From Fervidicella metallireducens AeB (lineage in GTDB: Bacteria; Bacillota; Clostridia; Clostridiales; Caloramatoraceae): a DNA stretch of 51,256 bases. This document shows positions 6,970 through 18,235 of the stretch, piece after piece. The first letter of the stretch is position 1. Each line of letters starts with the position of its first letter. The stretch lies in contig NZ_AZQP01000017.1 of NCBI RefSeq assembly GCF_000601455.1, positions 1 to 51,256 of the forward strand, in the 5' to 3' direction. The notes under the pieces are model-generated. The model searched no databases. It was given only the letters and a program-made list of their open reading frames with translations, and was not told the origin of the DNA. Both the position numbers and the translations under genes were made by a program.

Positions 6970-8721
6970 TTAAACATTTGCCTTTCCGCTATATACCATG
7001 CCATTGTTGGTATCCATTGTTATTAATGTTCCTGTTCTTATTATGCTTGTAGCTCCTTCTGCTCCAACAATTACAGGTATACCCATACTCATACATTCAA
7101 CAGCAATATGAGATGCTAATCCACCCTCTTCAGTAATTACACCACTAGCTCTGTCTAATACAATATGCATATGTTCTTTTTCTATATTTTTAATAACAAG
7201 AATATCTCCTTCGTTCATATCCTTTTCAAGTTTTGAAGCATCCTTTATTACACAGGCATTACCATAAGTAGATAAGCCCATTCCTTTTCCCTTTACAAGA
7301 ACATCTCCAACTATATGAACCTTCATAAGATTAGTTGTTCCAGTAAAACCAACTGGAACACCAGCAGCGATTACAACTAGCTCTCCCTTATTCACATAAC
7401 CCTTTTCAAGGGCAACGTTAACTGACTTTTCCATAACCTCATCAGCTGAAACCATTCTTTCTGCTATAATTGGGTAAACTCCCCAGACTATCGAAAGTTT
7501 TCTAGCAGTTTTTTCTGATGGTGTTACTGCTATTATAGGTGCCTGTGGTCTATATTTAGAAATTTTCTTTGCTGAATATCCAGATTGAGTTGCTGTTATT
7601 ATAGCTGAAACATTGAGTTCCATAGCCGTTGTAACTGCAGCAAGGCTTATTGCATCTGGAACATTAGGAACGTGGTGCCTTTTTCTTTTAGCAAGTATTG
7701 ACTCATAATTAAGTGCAGTTTCAGCTTTTTCAGCTATCCTAGCCATTGTTGCAACTGCCTCAACTGGATATTTACCATTTGCAGTTTCGCCGCTTAGCAT
7801 TATGGCGTCTGTTCCATCGAAAATAGCATTTGCAACATCGCTTGCCTCTGCTCTTGTAGGTCTTGGATTTCTCATCATTGAATCAAGCATTTGAGTAGCT
7901 GTTATTACTGGTTTTCCAGCTTTATTACATTTTTCAATTATCTTTTTCTGAACTAATGGTACCACTTCAGTTGGAATTTCAACTCCAAGATCACCTCTGG
8001 CAACCATTATACCATCAGAATGCTTGATTATTTCATCCAGATTATCAACACCCTCTTGATTCTCTATTTTAGAAACTATCTGTATTCCATCTCCACCATT
8101 TTTTTCAAGAACTTTTCTTATTGCAATAACGTCACTTGCCTTTCTTACAAATGATGCTGCAATAATATCTATTCCCTGCTCAATACCAAATTTAATATCT
8201 GCTATATCCTTTTCTGTCAGAGCTGGAAGATTAATTTTAACGTTTGGAACATTTACACCCTTATGATTGCTTACAGGTCCTCCATTTTGAACTCTACAGT
8301 AGATATCCTGTCCTTCAATCTTTTCAACTTTAAGCCCAATTAATCCATCATCTATTAGAATTGTATCCCCTGGAACAACATCTTCATGAAGCTTGTCATA
8401 TGACACTGAACATATTGTGTTATCCCCATCTACTTGTCTTGTTGTAATGATAAACTGTTGTCCCTCTACAAGTTCAACCTTACCCTCTTTAAAATTTCCT
8501 GTTCTTATTTCTGGCCCCTTTGTATCAAGAACAATTGCAATTGGTTTTTGCATTTCTTCTCTTAACTTCTTTATAACCTTGATTCTCTCCCCATGTTCTT
8601 CATGAGTTCCATGGGAAAAATTAAGTCTTGCTGCATTTAATCCATTTTCTATTAGTTTTTTTAACACTTCTTCATTTTGACTTGTTGGACCTATAGTACA
8701 AACTATCTTTGTCTTTCTCAT
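6970..8721 (-). CDS. pyk: Pyruvate kinase with extra C-terminal PEP-utiliser-like domain
   Basis: Converts PEP and ADP to pyruvate and ATP, the last step of glycolysis. MRKTKIVCTIGPTS opens the barrel; IVSKIENQEGVDNLDEII carries the catalytic Lys; MVARGDLGVEIP and ITATQMLDSM follow. At 583 residues it is about 110 longer than the short type. The extra end (LDRASGVITEEGGLASH, then GIPVIVGAEGA) resembles the phosphohistidine domain of PEP synthase, with the T-x-x-GG-x-x-SH pattern, but Ser replaces the usual catalytic His position neighbours, as in Bacillus-type pyruvate kinases. GAGGTGG precedes ATG 8721. The gap to pfkA is 12 bases, so they form one operon. Confidence 0.96.
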   Translation of the reverse strand: MRKTKIVCTIGPTSQNEEVLKKLIENGLNAARLNFSHGTHEEHGERIKVIKKLREEMQKPIAIVLDTKGPEIRTGNFKEGKVELVEGQQFIITTRQVDGDNTICSVSYDKLHEDVVPGDTILIDDGLIGLKVEKIEGQDIYCRVQNGGPVSNHKGVNVPNVKINLPALTEKDIADIKFGIEQGIDIIAASFVRKASDVIAIRKVLEKNGGDGIQIVSKIENQEGVDNLDEIIKHSDGIMVARGDLGVEIPTEVVPLVQKKIIEKCNKAGKPVITATQMLDSMMRNPRPTRAEASDVANAIFDGTDAIMLSGETANGKYPVEAVATMARIAEKAETALNYESILAKRKRHHVPNVPDAISLAAVTTAMELNVSAIITATQSGYSAKKISKYRPQAPIIAVTPSEKTARKLSIVWGVYPIIAERMVSADEVMEKSVNVALEKGYVNKGELVVIAAGVPVGFTGTTNLMKVHIVGDVLVKGKGMGLSTYGNACVIKDASKLEKDMNEGDILVIKNIEKEHMHIVLDRASGVITEEGGLASHIAVECMSMGIPVIVGAEGATSIIRTGTLITMDTNNGMVYSGKANV

Positions 8722-8733
8722 AATTCCACCTCA

Positions 8734-9744
<1,011 letters not shown>

Positions 9745-9781
9745 CTAAAGAACCCTATAATCTTTATTTTTTATGTAATTA

Positions 9782-9976
9782 TTAGTATGTAATTGAAGTT
9801 AATATTATACAAGCATCATCAACTTCTGATTGTGGAACCAAAATTTCAAAAATCCCCTGACCATTTTTCCCTTTTCCTATTTGTCTCACCTTTACTAATA
9901 GTCCCTGCTCAGTTAATGCATTATATATTTTGTCTTTTTCTTCAGAGTTTTGAGCAACATGTATAACAGTCCACAT
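9782..9976 (-). CDS. Conserved small protein between dnaE and pfkA
   Basis: 64 residues, soluble, no cysteines. It starts MWTVIHVAQNSEEKDKIYNA and has the beta-alpha-beta look of a small ferredoxin-like fold, as in DUF2007-type putative signal proteins; that link is tentative. AAGGAGG lies 9 bases before ATG 9976. Proteins of this size and position are common in clostridia, where some carry an unsupported glutamate decarboxylase label. It is well separated from dnaE (159 bases) and lies 85 bases before pfkA, so it may have its own promoter. Function unknown. Confidence 0.65.
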   Translation of the reverse strand: MWTVIHVAQNSEEKDKIYNALTEQGLLVKVRQIGKGKNGQGIFEILVPQSEVDDACIILTSITY

Positions 9977-10120
9977 TTAGTGCAGGCCTCCTTGTATATT
10001 CTAGAAATAATTTTATGAAATTTCAGAATAAAAATCAACACAAAAGGACAATTTTAACTAAAATTTATATTTTAATTACTAATTTTATCATAAAAATAAG
10101 AGTGTTTAAAGTATATAATT

Positions 10121-10153
10121 AATGTGAAGACAGGATTACCCTATCTTCACATT
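10121..10153 (-). terminator. Stem-loop over the dnaE stop codon, possible terminator
   Basis: Arms AATGTGAAGACAGG and CCTATCTTCACATT (10121-10134 and 10140-10153) pair at 13 of 14 positions and include the last dnaE codons and stop. There is no clean T run behind it, so termination is uncertain. Confidence 0.5.
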
Positions 10154-13100
10154 TTCAATACCTATCTTGTTACTTAATTCTGTTATTAATTCTTCAGAAA
10201 TATTAACCCACAAATCCCTTGAAGCCAGCAGTTTTTTGTTGGACTTAGCCATAAATAGATAAACAGGGCAGCTGCCGCTATGATTTTTTAATATCGTTTT
10301 AATTTCTTCCTGCATCTGCGCTTTTTCATCTAAAATCCTTATAAATAGTTTTTTGACCTTAACTTCGTTTATCTTCCCGTCCTTAGTTCTTTTTCTTAAA
10401 GGTTCTATTTCTTCAACAATTACCTTTGGCTGTTCTTCTTCCCTTATACTTATTCTTCCTTTTACTAAAATAATATTATCTTCTACTACGAAGCCTTTAA
10501 ACCTATCATGAACCTTTGGAAAAAGTAAAAGCTCAATATTTCCATACATATCCTCCAGGTTTACAAAGGACATTATTTCGTTTTTCCTTGTGGATTTTAT
10601 ATTTATACCTGAAATTATTCCACCAATAATAACTTTTTGACCATCTTCAACCTTATATTCAACTCCAGCTCCTTCATCATGTTCAATATTAACTATTTCA
10701 GAAATTTTATAATTAGTTAGTGCTTCTATCTCATCCTCATATTCGTCAAGAGGATGTCCACTTATATAAAGCCCTAACATTTCTTTTTCCATAGCTAACA
10801 GATATTTTTTGTCAAATTCCTTTATATCCGGAAAGTCATCTTTTTGTATTATTGGTGCTGTTTCAATACCAAATAATGATAATTGGCCATCAATATTTTT
10901 CTTTCTATTGTTAGAAACCGAATCCATTATCTTATCATAAACTGCCATAAGCTGTGACCTTTTAAAGCCGAGGGAATCGAAGGCTCCTGATTTTATCATA
11001 CTTTCAACAGCCCTTTTATTAACCTCTGACAAATTCACTCTTTCACAAAAATCAGTAAAACCAGTAAATGAACCTTTATTTTCCCTTTCCTTTATTATAG
11101 AAAGTATTGCAGCCTTTCCAACATTTTTAATAGCAGCTAAACCAAATCTTATTTTATTATCTATAACAGAGAAATTTACATAACTTTCATTTATGTCTGG
11201 TGGCAATACTTCTATTCCCATTTTTCTGCAGGCATGAATATAAAAAGCTACTTTATCGTTACTTCCCATTACGCTAGTTAAAAGTGCTGCCATATACTCA
11301 ACAGGATAGTGCTTTTTTAAATATGCCGTTTGGTATGCGACAACTGCATAAGCTGCTGCATGGGATTTATTAAAGGCATAACTTGCAAAATCCATCATTA
11401 AGTCAAAGAGTTTATTGGCAACCTCAGCACTTACACCATTTCTTACAGCTCCCGGAACAATTACATTACCATTTTCATCCTCTAATCCATAAATAAAATT
11501 CTTTCTCTCCTGCTCCATTACTGAATGTTTTTTCTTGGACATAGCCCTTCTTACAAGGTCAGATCTTCCAAGTGAGTAACCTGCTATATTTCTTACTATC
11601 TCCATTACTTGTTCCTGATAGACCATAACTCCATAGGTTACATCAAGTATTGGCTTTAGTTTTTCATCTAGATATTCAATATTTTCTGGATTGTTCTTAT
11701 TCTTTATATAGGTAGGAATCTGATCCATTGGACCTGGTCTATACAAGGATATCCCTGCTATAATATCTTCTAAATCAGAAGGTTTTAACTCCTTCATAAA
11801 GTTCGTCATCCCAGTTGATTCAATTTGAAAAACACCTTCTGTATGTCCCTGGCTTATCATTTCATAAACCCTTTTGTCATCATAATCTATATTATCTAAA
11901 TCTAGTTTAATCCCTCTGTTCTTATTTATCAAATCAACTGCATCTCTAAGCACAGTAAGTGTTCTAAGACCCAAAAAGTCCATTTTTAAAAGTCCAAGTT
12001 CCTCCAGGGTTCCCATTGGAAACTGTGTAACTATTGTTTCTTCGTTTTTAGATACCGGCACATACTCTGTTATTGGTGCTGATGATATAACTACACCAGC
12101 TGCATGGGTAGAGGAATGTCTTGGAAGACCTTCAAGGGATTTTGAAATATCTATTAAGTATTTAACCCTCTCATTTTCTTCATATTCTCTTTTCAGCTCT
12201 GGATTCATCTCAATGGCTTTGCTTATAGTCATATTAAGTTCCATTGGAATCATCTTTGCAATAACATCAACCTCAGCATAAGGATAATTAAGGGCTCTAC
12301 CAACATCTCTTATTACCGCCCTTGCCGCCATCGTTCCAAAGGTTACAATTTGTGCAACTCTATCCTTTCCATACTTAGATACAACATAATCGATTACTTC
12401 CTGTCTTCTTTCATAACAAAAGTCAGAATCTATATCAGGCATAGAAACTCTTTCAGGATTTAAGAAACGCTCAAATAATAGACTATATTTCAATGGATCT
12501 AGTTTTGTTATATTTAGTGTGTAAGCAACGATAGAACCTGCCCCTGACCCTCTTCCTGGACCTGTAATGATGCCATTTTCATTGGCATATCTTATAAAAT
12601 CCCATACAATGAGAAAATAATCAACATATCCCATTTTTTCTATAACAGAAAGTTCATAGTTTAATCTATCTATTGCTTTTTGGCTTGGTGTACCGTATTT
12701 TTTATAGAGCCCTTCAAAGCATAGCTTTCTTAAGTATTCCTTTGAAGTCATGCCCTCAGGAGTTTCAAACTTTGGAAGTTTTGTAACGTTAAATTCAAAA
12801 TCTACATTACATTGTTCTGCAATTTTAACAGTATTCTCAATTGCAGTTGGTGAAAACTTAAATAAATCCTTCATTTCTTCAGGAGATTTTAAATAAAATT
12901 CATCCCCAGGAAACTTCATTCTTTCAGCATCATCCACTGTTTTTCCAGTCTGAATGCAAAGTAATATCTCATGGGCATTAGCATCCTCTTGTTTTACATA
13001 GTGAACATCATTTGTAGCAACAAGGGGTATACCTGTTTCCTCCGATAATTTCAAAAGTTCCTTATTTACCCTTCTCTGCTCCTCCATTCCATGGTCTTGA

Positions 13101-13624
13101 AGCTCAAGATAAAAATTTTCATCTCCAAATATATCACGGTATTTTATTGCTTTTTCCTTTGCTTTTTCATAACTGCCATTTAAAAGTAAACTTTGAATTT
13201 CACCTCCAAGACAAGCACTTAAAGCAATTAAATCACCTGCATTTTCCTTTAAAAGTTCATCATCCACCCTTGGTTTATAATAAAAACCATCCACAAAGGC
13301 CTTTGAAACTATTTTCATGAGTTTTTTATAGCCTTCGTTGTTTTTGGCTAATAGAACAAGATGATAATTTTCACCATCTATACCAGATTCTTTTTTATAA
13401 AGGCTTCTTGGTGCAACGTATACTTCACAACCGATTATTGGCTTTATCCCCTCTTCTTTACATACCTTATAAAAATCTATGACACCAAACATTACACCAT
13501 GGTCAGTTATTGCTAAAGCATCCATACCAAGTTCTTTTGCTCTTTTTACAAGATTTTTTATTCTTCCTGACCCATCAAGGAGACTATATTCTGTATGGAC
13601 ATGAAGATGAACAAAATCTGCCAA
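10136..13624 (-). CDS. dnaE: DNA polymerase III alpha subunit, DnaE type
   Basis: Replicative polymerase of the C family, 1162 residues. The N-terminal PHP domain is FVHLHVHTEYSLLDGSGR through ALAITDHGVMFG. The palm holds the catalytic PDIDSDFC (about residue 400), and the GPGRGSGAGS loop precedes it. HSSTHAAGVVIS and FNKSHAAAYAVVAYQTAYLK follow in the fingers; an OB-fold segment is near 990-1070. It lacks the exonuclease insert of PolC, so a PolC is expected elsewhere in the genome. Start is TTG 13624 with AGGTG upstream. The upstream CBS/DRTGG gene ends 8 bases before it, so the two are probably translated from one message. Confidence 0.96.
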   Translation of the reverse strand: MADFVHLHVHTEYSLLDGSGRIKNLVKRAKELGMDALAITDHGVMFGVIDFYKVCKEEGIKPIIGCEVYVAPRSLYKKESGIDGENYHLVLLAKNNEGYKKLMKIVSKAFVDGFYYKPRVDDELLKENAGDLIALSACLGGEIQSLLLNGSYEKAKEKAIKYRDIFGDENFYLELQDHGMEEQRRVNKELLKLSEETGIPLVATNDVHYVKQEDANAHEILLCIQTGKTVDDAERMKFPGDEFYLKSPEEMKDLFKFSPTAIENTVKIAEQCNVDFEFNVTKLPKFETPEGMTSKEYLRKLCFEGLYKKYGTPSQKAIDRLNYELSVIEKMGYVDYFLIVWDFIRYANENGIITGPGRGSGAGSIVAYTLNITKLDPLKYSLLFERFLNPERVSMPDIDSDFCYERRQEVIDYVVSKYGKDRVAQIVTFGTMAARAVIRDVGRALNYPYAEVDVIAKMIPMELNMTISKAIEMNPELKREYEENERVKYLIDISKSLEGLPRHSSTHAAGVVISSAPITEYVPVSKNEETIVTQFPMGTLEELGLLKMDFLGLRTLTVLRDAVDLINKNRGIKLDLDNIDYDDKRVYEMISQGHTEGVFQIESTGMTNFMKELKPSDLEDIIAGISLYRPGPMDQIPTYIKNKNNPENIEYLDEKLKPILDVTYGVMVYQEQVMEIVRNIAGYSLGRSDLVRRAMSKKKHSVMEQERKNFIYGLEDENGNVIVPGAVRNGVSAEVANKLFDLMMDFASYAFNKSHAAAYAVVAYQTAYLKKHYPVEYMAALLTSVMGSNDKVAFYIHACRKMGIEVLPPDINESYVNFSVIDNKIRFGLAAIKNVGKAAILSIIKERENKGSFTGFTDFCERVNLSEVNKRAVESMIKSGAFDSLGFKRSQLMAVYDKIMDSVSNNRKKNIDGQLSLFGIETAPIIQKDDFPDIKEFDKKYLLAMEKEMLGLYISGHPLDEYEDEIEALTNYKISEIVNIEHDEGAGVEYKVEDGQKVIIGGIISGINIKSTRKNEIMSFVNLEDMYGNIELLLFPKVHDRFKGFVVEDNIILVKGRISIREEEQPKVIVEEIEPLRKRTKDGKINEVKVKKLFIRILDEKAQMQEEIKTILKNHSGSCPVYLFMAKSNKKLLASRDLWVNISEELITELSNKIGIENVKIG

Positions 13625-13632
13625 CTTTTCAC

Positions 13633-14940
13633 CTACTTTCTTAAAAGTTTCGCACTTAAAATAGCTTTACCAATAAGTTCTTTATCTTCATTAGATATCA
13701 TTTCTATTTCTACCTTTGAAAAATTTCTTCCCATATGAATAATTTCAGTATTTATTGTAATATCTGCATCCACCTGAGCAGGGTTAGTATAGAAAACAGA
13801 AAATGAGTCTACTGCGACGTTTAAGTGATTTTTTTGTCTTAAAGCAAAGGTACCAACCGTTGACATCACTAAGGTCAATGCATTCCAGCTGGCTGTTCCA
13901 ATTATATTAAGCATTTCTGTTAATATCTTACCAGTAAAAACCGCTCCTTTTTCAGTAATTGAATATGTGAAATTCTTTAAAACCATCTCATCTATTGTTT
14001 CACCAACCTGTGGCTGCCTGCTTACATACTGAAGAGCTTTAATAACATCCTGACGGCTTACAACTCCAATCAATTTTTTATTGTCAACTACAGGAATAAG
14101 TTCAATTCCTTCCCATACCATTATGTGAGCTACGTAAGCAATTGATGTCTTGGGTGTTACAACAATTGGATCCTTAGTCATATATTTTCCAACTAAGGAA
14201 TCCTCTGAAACATCTCCTGTTATATCCTTTAAAGTTATAATTCCAACTAATTTATCATTATCATCAAGGACAGGAAATTTACCATGTCTTGTTTTTCTCA
14301 TAACGTCCTTCAGTTCCGATATCTTGTTGTTAACCCTTACAAATGAGGTTTCTTCCTTCATTATATCTTCAACAAGTATTATATCTTTTTTAATTAAATT
14401 CTCAGAAATAGCTTTATTTATCATTGTAGCCGTTGTAAATGTATCATAAGTACAGGATATTAAAGGTAGCCTTTTTTCATTTGCTAATGCCCTTATCTCA
14501 TCGCTGCAGGTGAAACCGCCAGTAATAAGAACAGCACATTCATTTTCAAGGGCAAGTTTTTGTACTTCTTCTCTATTTCCAACAATTAAAAGATTTCCTG
14601 GGGCTATATATTTATCCATTACATCAATTGTCATTGCACCTATTATCAATTGATTTAATGTTTTATGCAGTCCGTCCTTTCCTCCTAATATGGAACCATC
14701 TACTATGTTTACAACCTCGGCAAATGTCAGATTTTCTATGTTTCTTTTTTCAACCTTTTCAATCCTTACTGTTCCAACCCTGGGGATTGTACTAACCAAA
14801 CCTATATTTTCTGCATCCTTTATGGCTCTATAAGCAGTACCATCGCTTACCTTCAATTCATTGGCAATGGATCTAACAGAAATTTTACTTCCAACCTTTA
14901 GAGTTTGAATATATTTTATTATTTCTTCATGCTTTGACAT
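13633..14940 (-). CDS. YtoI-like regulator: HTH, DRTGG, two CBS and hotdog domains
   Basis: 435-residue multidomain protein. A winged HTH (about 1-60; ISVRSIANELKVSDGTAYRA) is followed by a DRTGG domain (about 70-185), two CBS repeats (about 190-310; DDNDKLVGIITLKDITGD and DNKKLIGVVSRQDVIKAL) and a C-terminal hotdog thioesterase-like domain (about 325-435). This is the architecture of Bacillus YtoI. CBS and DRTGG modules usually sense adenine nucleotides, so it may tie gene control or acyl metabolism to energy charge, but no reaction is proven for the family. ATG 14940 follows GGAGTTGAGAGG. It sits 8 bases upstream of dnaE. Confidence 0.82.
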   Translation of the reverse strand: MSKHEEIIKYIQTLKVGSKISVRSIANELKVSDGTAYRAIKDAENIGLVSTIPRVGTVRIEKVEKRNIENLTFAEVVNIVDGSILGGKDGLHKTLNQLIIGAMTIDVMDKYIAPGNLLIVGNREEVQKLALENECAVLITGGFTCSDEIRALANEKRLPLISCTYDTFTTATMINKAISENLIKKDIILVEDIMKEETSFVRVNNKISELKDVMRKTRHGKFPVLDDNDKLVGIITLKDITGDVSEDSLVGKYMTKDPIVVTPKTSIAYVAHIMVWEGIELIPVVDNKKLIGVVSRQDVIKALQYVSRQPQVGETIDEMVLKNFTYSITEKGAVFTGKILTEMLNIIGTASWNALTLVMSTVGTFALRQKNHLNVAVDSFSVFYTNPAQVDADITINTEIIHMGRNFSKVEIEMISNEDKELIGKAILSAKLLRK

Positions 14941-15051
14941 CCTCTCAACTCCTTATCGTTACATAACATAATACAATCCACTTTACTCCCCACTATAAAA
15001 TATCTGAATAATGAAATTTATTTATATCTTAATTACATATCCTATTATAGC

Positions 15052-15080
15052 AAAAAAAGCGGGCTGTTTTAATACCCGCT
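15052..15080 (-). terminator. Terminator overlapping the whiA stop codon
   Basis: Arms AGCGGG/CCCGCT (15058-15080), followed on the minus strand by a run of seven T. The last codons and the TAA of whiA lie inside the hairpin. Confidence 0.85.
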
Positions 15081-16025
15081 ATCCCTTAATTCTTCTGCAA
15101 TTTTTTCAATCTTTCTCAATCTATGATTAACACCTGATTTACCAATTGGAGGATTAAGCATTTCACCAAGTTCTTTAAGTGAAACATCTGCATAGTTAAC
15201 CCTAAGTTCAGCAATTTCCCGTAGGTTTGGAGGAAGCTTTCTTAGCCCCACCTTTTGCTGTATAAATTTAATTGATTCAATCTGTCTTACAGCTGCGTCA
15301 ACTGTTTTATTCAAATTGGCAGTTTCACAATTTACTAACCTGTTTACGTTGTTCCTTACTTCCTTATATATTCTTACGTTCTCTAAATCCAAAAGTGCTG
15401 AATGTGCTCCTATGATATTTAAAAGGTCAATTATTTGCTCCCCTTCCTTAAGATAAACAACATAGCTGTTTTTTCTTTGAATTACCTTTGAATTCAATCC
15501 AAAAGAATTTATAAGCTTCATCAGTTCCTCTGCATGTTCAATGGTGTTTGTAACAAATTCCATATGGTATGTTTTTTCAGGATTGCTTATGGAACCTCCT
15601 CCTAAAAATGCTCCCCTGATGTATGACCTTTTGCAGCAATTTTTTTTAATTAAATCATTATGGATCTTGTTATTAAAACCAATCTTGCCGTCTTGATATT
15701 CTTTTAAGATACCTGCTTTAATCAATATTTTTTTCGCTCCCATTTCACTTGTTATAACAAGTATATATATATTGTTTTTCTTAAGGGAGTTATTTTTTTT
15801 CACAAGTATATCTGTATGAACGTTAAAGACATTCTTCAATAGAGTAAATGCCCTTCTTGCAATTGCCGGATTTTCAGTTGATATTCTAAAACTGATTCCC
15901 TGCTTTCCGTTTAAATGAATAGTGCCACTCATCCTCATTATTGCAGAGATTTCCGCTAACTGGCAACATTCCTTTTCTTCAGTAATTCTACATATTTCAT
16001 TCTTAGCTACAGCTGAAAATGACAC
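15069..16025 (-). CDS. whiA: DNA-binding protein WhiA
   Basis: 318-residue protein of the WhiA family: an N-terminal LAGLIDADG-like domain (starts [33 protein letters not shown] holds the core motif) and a C-terminal helix-turn-helix ([18 protein letters not shown] through [16 protein letters not shown]). In Gram-positive bacteria WhiA affects cell division, chromosome segregation or sporulation. Start GTG 16025 shares its G with the TAG stop of yvcK and is preceded by GGGAGGTG, so translation is coupled. It is the last gene of the rapZ-yvcK-whiA operon. Confidence 0.94.
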   Translation of the reverse strand: MSFSAVAKNEICRITEEKECCQLAEISAIMRMSGTIHLNGKQGISFRISTENPAIARRAFTLLKNVFNVHTDILVKKNNSLKKNNIYILVITSEMGAKKILIKAGILKEYQDGKIGFNNKIHNDLIKKNCCKRSYIRGAFLGGGSISNPEKTYHMEFVTNTIEHAEELMKLINSFGLNSKVIQRKNSYVVYLKEGEQIIDLLNIIGAHSALLDLENVRIYKEVRNNVNRLVNCETANLNKTVDAAVRQIESIKFIQQKVGLRKLPPNLREIAELRVNYADVSLKELGEMLNPPIGKSGVNHRLRKIEKIAEELRDSGY

Positions 16026-17362
16026 TATTTCACCTCCCGCTTTTTATCCTTTATTCTTTCAGATAAATAATAATAATCAAGTATCTTTCTCCTATTATAT
16101 GGATAAAAATATTTTAAAATTAAAGTCATTATAGTAACTGATAATTTTTTCGTATTGTGGCGTAAAAGATTATTTTTTATATGAATCAAATCCTCTGTTA
16201 TTATTTTTATATTCCTTGGAATATTTTCTTCATCAATTTCAACCATATTCTGACCATCATTTTTATATATCTCATAGTATTTTTCAGGTATCTCTCCATT
16301 ATTAGCTATTATAAAGTCCACCAATGTATCTCCACAATGTTTTTTTATTACATTTAAATGATCAGATAATCTGAAACCATCTGTTTCTCCTGGTTGTGTC
16401 ATTATATTTGATATATATATTTTAATTGCAGAGGATTCCTTAATTCTGTTTGTTATTTCTTTTATAACTAGATTAGGAAGTATACTTGTATAAAGACTTC
16501 CTGGGCCAATGACAATACAGTCTGCATTATCTATTGCATACAGTGCTTCTTCAATTGGAGCTGCGTTATCTGGTTCTAAATAAACCCTTTTAATTTTCGA
16601 TTTATTTTCCAGACTCATAACAGGTATATTGGATTCTCCCTTAATTATGTTCCCATTCTCCAGCTCTGCACACAGAGTAACGTCTTCTAAGGTTACTGGA
16701 ACAACCTTACCCTTTACTGCAAGTACCTCACTCATTTTTTTTATTGCTTCCTCAAAATTAGAAGAAATTCCAGACATGGCGGCTATAAACAGATTCCCAA
16801 AACTCTGTCCCTTTAAATTTCCTTCTGAAAATCTATACTGCATCAGCTCCTCCATAACTGGTTCAGTATGAGCTAAAGCAACCAGGCAGTTTCTTATATC
16901 TCCTGGTGGCAACATCCCTAAAGTTTCCCTGAGCTTTCCAGAACCACCACCATCATCAGCAACTGTAACTATTGCTGTAATATTTGATGTGTATTCCTTC
17001 AGACCTCTCAGCATTGTGGAAAGACCTGTTCCACCACCAATAACCACAACCCTTGGACCTCTTATTAAAAGCCTTTGTTCATATAATAAGTCCCCAATTC
17101 TTTGTCTATTTGTACTGGAAGTATTGTTTGTACCAGATACTAATGTTAGTATACTCTGAAATCCAAGCTTTAATGACCCATACATCAGAGCAATTCCAAC
17201 AAAAACCATATAAATCAGCATAAATGTATATGCTCCAAACACAGGTCCTCTAAAAAGAAGTTTAGATACTCCTAAAACAAAAACAGAAAGCCCCAAAGCA
17301 CCCATTACAAGCCAGCGTTTTATTCGTATCCCTGGCTTAAACCAATCAAGAAAATTCATCAT
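16025..17362 (-). CDS. yvcK: YvcK/GlmR family gluconeogenesis and cell-wall regulator, with membrane anchor
   Basis: 445 residues. The CofD-like core starts near residue 105: [50 protein letters not shown], and [13 protein letters not shown]. About 100 extra N-terminal residues contain two membrane helices (about 19-38 and 43-65), a form common in clostridia but absent from the Bacillus protein. In Bacillus this protein binds UDP-sugars and supports peptidoglycan precursor synthesis. Two ATGs (17362, 17359) lie at the end of rapZ; the rapZ stop TGA overlaps the first, so expression is coupled. Confidence 0.92.
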   Translation of the reverse strand: MMNFLDWFKPGIRIKRWLVMGALGLSVFVLGVSKLLFRGPVFGAYTFMLIYMVFVGIALMYGSLKLGFQSILTLVSGTNNTSSTNRQRIGDLLYEQRLLIRGPRVVVIGGGTGLSTMLRGLKEYTSNITAIVTVADDGGGSGKLRETLGMLPPGDIRNCLVALAHTEPVMEELMQYRFSEGNLKGQSFGNLFIAAMSGISSNFEEAIKKMSEVLAVKGKVVPVTLEDVTLCAELENGNIIKGESNIPVMSLENKSKIKRVYLEPDNAAPIEEALYAIDNADCIVIGPGSLYTSILPNLVIKEITNRIKESSAIKIYISNIMTQPGETDGFRLSDHLNVIKKHCGDTLVDFIIANNGEIPEKYYEIYKNDGQNMVEIDEENIPRNIKIITEDLIHIKNNLLRHNTKKLSVTIMTLILKYFYPYNRRKILDYYYLSERIKDKKREVK

Positions 17363-18234
17363 TTACCATCCCCTATAACATCCTGTGAAATATCTCTGTG
17401 ACTAATTATTACTGTATGCCCTTTATCCTTTAAATGTTCATACACTAAATTCGCCATGACAACAGATCTATGTCTTCCTCCAGTACATCCTATTGCAATT
17501 ACTAACTGAGATTTTCCTTCCTTAATATAGTTGGGAATCAGAAAGTCCATCAAATCCTTTATTCTAGTTATAAATTCGTTTGATTCAGGCCATTTTAAAA
17601 CATATTCCTTTACAGGCTGCTCGTTACCTGAATGTTTCTTCAGTTCTTCTACATAATATGGATTTGGCAGAAACCTTACATCAAAGACAAGGTCTGCATC
17701 AATAGGAATTCCATATTTAAAGCCAAAGGACATAACCGTTATTACTATATTGTCTGTTGTTCCATCTGATGCATAAATTCGCTGAATTTCTGCCTTAAGC
17801 TGTCTTGTTGAAAGATTAGAGGTATCTATTATGTGATCAGCCTTTTCTTTGACTTCCGATAATTTTTTTCTTTCTTCTAAAATCCCGTTTATTATCCTTC
17901 CATTGTTGGCAAGCGGATGATTTCTTCTTGATTCTTTATACCTTTTAACTAATACATCATCTGAAGCATCAAGGAATAAAATCTCATAACTGTATCCCAT
18001 GCCGCTTAAAATTTTTAAGCTTTTAAACAAATCATTAAAAAATTTACCTCCTCTTATATCTACAACTAATGCGATTTTCTGAATTTTACCATCAGTCTGC
18101 ATAGTCACTTCTGCAAATTTTGGTATTAATGCTGGAGGTAAATTATCTATACAAAAATACCCTATGTCTTCTAGACAGCGTATTGCCTGGGTTTTACCAG
18201 CCCCTGACAACCCTGTGACAATTACGAACTTCAT
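17359..18234 (-). CDS. rapZ: RNase adapter / nucleotide-binding protein RapZ (YvcJ)
   Basis: 291-residue P-loop protein. Walker [11 protein letters not shown] (residues 8-17), then [13 protein letters not shown], a Walker B-like LVVDIRGG, and the C-terminal CTGGRHRSV motif of the sensing domain. The family binds nucleotides and glucosamine-6-phosphate and adapts RNase E in enterics; in Firmicutes (YvcJ) its partner differs. ATG 18234 has AGAGGA upstream. It overlaps yvcK by 4 bases and follows the frameshifted PHP gene by one base beyond its restored stop, the usual clostridial order. Confidence 0.95.
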   Translation of the reverse strand: MKFVIVTGLSGAGKTQAIRCLEDIGYFCIDNLPPALIPKFAEVTMQTDGKIQKIALVVDIRGGKFFNDLFKSLKILSGMGYSYEILFLDASDDVLVKRYKESRRNHPLANNGRIINGILEERKKLSEVKEKADHIIDTSNLSTRQLKAEIQRIYASDGTTDNIVITVMSFGFKYGIPIDADLVFDVRFLPNPYYVEELKKHSGNEQPVKEYVLKWPESNEFITRIKDLMDFLIPNYIKEGKSQLVIAIGCTGGRHRSVVMANLVYEHLKDKGHTVIISHRDISQDVIGDGK

Positions 18235-18235
18235 A